Assembly: GCA_949316235.1 (NCBI GenBank) | Contig: OX438751.1 | Location: 2,152,413-2,216,412 of the forward strand | From: Oegoconia quadripuncta | Lineage: Eukaryota > Arthropoda > Insecta > Lepidoptera > Autostichidae | DNA: 64,000 bases | Direction of reading: 5' to 3' | Shown here: positions 55,701 to 61,700 of the stretch, piece after piece | Position numbering within the stretch: the first letter of the stretch is position 1 | Layout: every line of letters begins with the position of its first letter | Translations under genes and position numbers: made by a program | Notes under the pieces: generated by a model | Database searches by the model: none | Seen by the model: the letters and a program-made list of their open reading frames with translations, nothing else | Told to the model about the DNA's origin: nothing

Positions 55701-58700
55701 AATGGTAAATGTAACAATCTACGATATATGTTTTTTTTTATGCAGAACGGGTTAGCACTTGACCTCAATCACACCTGATGTTAAGTGAAGATGAGGCTAA
55801 GGTGCAAGCGTACCTACTGGACCCCATCTTGTTTGGGGGATTGTAATATTTTCGAACTCATCGCACAACTGTACATTCGATCTTATGGCTTTCGCATATT
55901 TGTCTTTTCGATTAAATGGCCGATCGGCTAAATGGCGTTTCGTTCGTATGACACTTCGATTATCTGGCGTCGCACAAATGGCTTTCGTTTATATGTCTTT
56001 CGAAATCGGGCCCTAAACCCCTGACGGATATACGTATCGAGCTACTATAATTTACTTTTAGAGCGCATGCGTGGTACCAAAAGACATCGAAGCGAGCTAA
56101 ACGACAAATATTCGAACGCAAAAACTTTAACGTGCTACGACTTCAGAAGCAGGTTCTCACCAACTCGTCCATGATCAAGCGGAATCTGGCGCGGAATTCT
56201 TCTTCAGGTCTCATGTAGAGGCTGATGACCAGCGCCAGGGACGCCACCGCGGCCCCCGACACCACCACACAACCCAGCATCATCACGAACAGAAACGCTA
56301 AACGCTCGGTATCATTCGCTGGGGGTATAGAGGGCCTATGAAGAGAAGTAACTGTATGTATATTTTGACCAGGTCAGAAAAAACGTATGCCCTTCTTACT
56401 CAATGTTTTGCTATCATGTGTGCTATAGTGTGACAAAGTCATTAATTGCTATTTCCCAATGCAAAACAAATAAACAGCGTTTATTTGCACCTGAGCAGTC
56501 ATTTGTAAATTTTTATTTGTTAAATATTTATATCGGTTAAATATTATCGCTGACGATACAACTTTAATAATAAAATGTGACACCATAAAATTATTCGAAC
56601 AAAAGGTAAATAAAGCGTTGAGGGATACTGTAGAATGGTTGAATTCCAATAACCTACACGTAAATTTAAACAAGACTAGAGCCATGCAATTTCTATCCTA
56701 TAACTGTAATCCAATTCCCCTAAAGATCTGCTACAATGATTCTAAAATAGAAATAGCAAATACATTTAAATTTTTAGGTATAAATATTGACAAAAACTTA
56801 AACTGGAAATCTCATATTGACCTTGTTTGCGGAAAACTTGATTCCTTCGTTTTCGCATTAAAAAGGCTGAGGCAAACGGTATCTACAGAAGCAGCATTGA
56901 TAGCATACCATAGATACGTCTTATCAGTCTTAAGCTACGGTTTATTATTATGGGGTAACTCTGTTGATAATGAGAAAGCTTTCAAGTTGCAGAAAAAATG
57001 TGTCCGTGTATTAGATAACGCGTGGATTCTAGACAGCTGTAAGCCTTTGTTCAAAAAATATAAAATTCTTCCGTTACCTTGTATGTACGCATAAAAGACT
57101 CGTGTCTTTTTGTGAAAGCCAATTTTAAATATTTTAATAAGCGTAGTGAGACTAGTGATAGACATACAAGAGCACAATAATGTAACCTATTGTATAAACC
57201 TCCTTGCCGCAAATACGTTTATGAAAATAATGTTTATAACATGTGTATAATATTGTATAACAATCTGCCTGACGAAATAAAATTAGTTAATGACAAAATG
57301 TTTAAAATTCGATTGATACAATGGCTTCAGGCAAAGTGTTTCTATATGATATTAAGGAATATTTAAATTATCAGAATGCTATATAAAGTGTCACAAATCA
57401 TATTTTGCACATCTGTAAGCAGATTGAATACATGATTCCTAAATTTCTTATTAGACCTTGTAAACTGTATTCTGGCAAATAAATAATTTCTTTCTTTCTT
57501 TCTTTCTTTCTTTTACCCCAAAGCCCTTTTTTGAAAGCACTCGTGGAGCAGTCGCATTCGCTAGGCGCTGAATAGAGCCAATGACCTTGAGCAATGGATA
57601 CGCCCACTTAATGTTCGATAAAGCAGCGCTGCGTCTGCGACACGGTCAATATGCGTACCGTCAGACGAGTCGACCTTACGGGAAACCTTCTTGCGAACTG
57701 AACTTTGAGTTAGAGCTCTCCTAAATGCAACAGGTGGCGCTGTTCGCGAAATAAAAAACAACACAAAATAATAATATAACAAGGATGATTTATTGAAATA
57801 TAAATGTATAGGTATTCATAGAATGTTTTCAAAAATAAGTTTGGGACCAGAATGTTTCAGACACGGCGAAATAAATAAATAAAAAGTGTTATTTTTAAAC
57901 GACTTCAAAAAAGGAGTATGTACACCGATATCTCCGAGATTTGGCGGTTGGTTCACATGGTTCTTTTTGTAAATGAAAGGGGATACCGTCGAGTTGGTCC
58001 CATTGTAATTTCAGCGCAATCGGTCCAGTAGTTTTTGTGTAATCATGGTAAATATCAGAATGGCATTACATATTTAGACGATTGCGTAGTTTTTACACAG
58101 GGAAACTAAGTAGATACAGTTTGGGTTTGTATGGAAAAAGTGTAGACTAGATCGGTGTGATTATCAGCAATAAATATGACAAATCGAAGATCATCAGGTC
58201 GAGCTGGTACACCCGAACTGCCCATTTAACCTGTAGGAGCGAGAAGGTCGCCATCGCACAAAAATTATCATGGAGATTAGCAACCACGGATAAATACTAA
58301 TAACTTTTTTTAACCGACTTCAAAAAAGGAGGAGGTTCTGTATTATTTATGTATGTACATCGATTAGTCCGAGATTTTTAAGCCGATTTACGTCGGTGTG
58401 ATTATCAACAATAAATATGACAAATCGAAGATCATCAGGTCGAGCTGGTATACCCCAAGTGCCCACCTAACCTGTAGGAGCGAGAAGGTTCGCCATCGCA
58501 CAAAAATTATCATGGAGATTAGCAACCACGGATAAATACTAATAACTTTTTTTAACCAACTTCAAAAAAGGAGGAGGTTCTGTAATCTTTATGTATGTAC
58601 ATCGATTAGTCCGACATTTTTAGGCCGATTTACGTGATTATAAGGCCGTGCCTGCGCTCACGCTGCTCAGCGGACTCCTCGGCAAGCCGATCGTGTATAA

Positions 58701-61700
58701 AACCGAGTCTATGCTCGTTCTGTTCTGGAGTTTCCTGGCGAATACGTGATTTAACGTAATCTTTCATAGCTACTAGACGTACTCGGCGAGCTTCGGGCGT
58801 CTCCTGGGAACGCGAAATTGCGTTCCGTGAGGCATTTTTTTCAAGCCGTAGTACCCTTTCAGTTTCGGTTTCTTTTGACCGACAGTTCTTTAAACGAGCA
58901 GCACCTTTCGTAAGCCTGCCCATATTGGTCAATTAATATATTTTATTATTTTGTAATGTCTGACCAGACACTAAAAAGAATTAAATAAAAAAGGATTTTA
59001 AAAAAAACGACTTCAAAAAACCCGGAAAAAATAATTTAATTAAACTACTGCAATAATAATAACTGAAAAGTATGAAATAAAAAACCAGAGCAGAATGTTC
59101 TTTAGAGATAAATATACACTATTATATATAATGAGAATACAATACAATTTATATGCTATACAATAATAGTTAGGTATAATGATCATTGAGTTCGTGGGGC
59201 ACCCATTTGTCAAGCTTTTTTACCTTGCCAATTTGACGCAAATTGACCAATATTGTTTTGACGCTAACGTCGAAAGCTGCTGCTAATTCAGCCGTAAATT
59301 GTGTATCATCAGCTTTTTGGAATAGCATCCATCAGCAATCACATCAATTATCGGTATACCGTTTTTCCTAAGGCTTCCTTCTGCTATCGCAAAATTTCTT
59401 TCTTTTTCCCCTGCTTTCTTCATAGTTTCTTGAGCAACCCTTTGCCAATTTCTGGACAGAACGTCATGTTGGGTTTGGTATTTTTTATTTGAAATAAGAG
59501 GTAGATTTATTGCCGTAGAAAACTCTTTCAAATGTGAATGACCACCACCAATAGATATTATGCCTGCTATGGCACAACTATTGACATCTAAGTAATCATC
59601 CTCCGGATAATCATTTTCTATATGAAACTTTAAATTGCACATTCTACACACGAAAGTAAATTTAGAGATGAGCCCATCTTGTTTTTCGTTTATTAAATCG
59701 ATAGTATTCAGATTACAGCCAAGAGGTCCGTTCAAATTTCTTGCAATTTTTTATAAAAATGCGAGTTGGCTACAAACCGCCGACAGATGCAGATTTCTTA
59801 TTCCGTATTCTGATCACTTGTAATCTGATAAGTCTGAAACAGAAAACTTTCGTTATTATTTTATTAGTTAATATTATATTTACCGACTACGGCCCATTAT
59901 TATTATTATTTCGTCTTTGGCCTAAGTGTTTCTCAAAAAACAAGACAATAAGGCGGTCATCACGAACAAAATACTTTTTAGTCATATTTTCCGTAGTCAG
60001 GAATTAGTTTTTGTCTTTTATTTCATATATTATATAGCGCATTTGACGTTAGTTTGACATTTAGTTGACCATTCAGGTTACTAAGCCATTAGTTAGTACA
60101 TACCTCTTCATCTTTTTTTTTTCTGAACACCTTGTGCCTCAATGTCGTACCTGTCATTAAAAGATAATATTATTGAAACACTTCAGGAAAACTTTTTGAA
60201 TAAAATCTGTTAACTTTAATGTTTTATTTTTTATTTTTTTCGTAATAGGTACATCCTATACATACACTCTGCAACGTTTGTCGGGTTAATTTTGTTAGAC
60301 CTTATATATTATGATGGCCGAATCTGTGATTTTCGTAAGTCTATGGTAATTCTCAATAGATTATTTTAGCGGTTGAAAGGAATTTATTTGTTTTTTTTTA
60401 TATAATTTTTATTATATGTCCCATTGGCAATCATTTTATAAAAATCTCAAAGTTATGCTTTTGTTTTATGATGACCTTTACATATTTCTTTCGACAAGGT
60501 TTGTTTTTGGTCAAAAATAACAATATTGCCTATTATCTATTTCAGAAATCCTAGATACTGGTAAAAATAATAATTTTACTCACTCTTGCAAAACAAGTCC
60601 GGTTGATGACTCTTCAGGGCCCAAATGATTTTTAGAACTGAAAATCAAAGAATTGTAGTACGTCAGCACCTAGGAATATGTAATGACGAAAAGTACACAG
60701 CCATGCACAAAAATGAAATTTTTGATAAATATCACTTAGACATGTAAAAAAAGATTACAGGATTTATTTAGACATACAATAAATAAAAGCAAATAAAATA
60801 AAAAAGACAAGAAAAGTACTGGGATCGATCCAGCACGACGAAATTCAAGCGACAAGCCCAAGTCGACTGAGCCAAACGTCTTACATAAGCGGTGACGAAA
60901 AAAGGTACCTATACATCCCGTATCAGTAGACGCAACTACAAAATAGTGAAAACATAATTATGGTTGCGTTTTATAAATTTGGTGTTTCATGTACATACTT
61001 AATTAATTAAAAAGAGATATAATATTTTATTATACTTACTTTACAACCTCCATCATGTGTTTCTGATTTCTTTTATATTGCCGTTTCTTCGGTTTTGTTT
61101 TTTTTTCGAGTCCATTTTCTATTATTAACTTTACCAACTTATTTATTTACAACTGTGATTACCTACCTAATAAATAAAATTATTTACACACATACAAAAT
61201 TTTACCCTAATTAAATAAACAAAACAAGAAAAAGAAAGTCCTGAATATGAATATGAAAAAAGTTCGAATATTTGGGAGAGCGTCTCAGCGCACAACACAG
61301 GTCCATCCAGCAACGCGCCTAAGCGATCACTGTCGCATTGAGTACGAGTAACAGAGAAAGCGTTACTTAGAATTATAGGGCGTAAGTGCAAATCACAAAA
61401 TTAATTATTTCAATTAAAATAGACGCATTATTGAAAATCTAAAACATGAATTTGTTTTAGTAACATATACGACACAATATTGTACAAAATATCATTTATG
61501 TTAGTGAATGCATATCTGAGAAAAATAAGATTTCATGCATTTTTAGATGCTACTTTGCAATTAAATTCTATCGAGAGAAGATTGTGTAATTATGTTTTGA
61601 AAACATGAATCATGTCAGAAATATGATCAATTTTACCTATAACTTTTTTTATAATGATACGAGCTATATGCTTTACAAAAAATGATAATCTTTCAACGCA

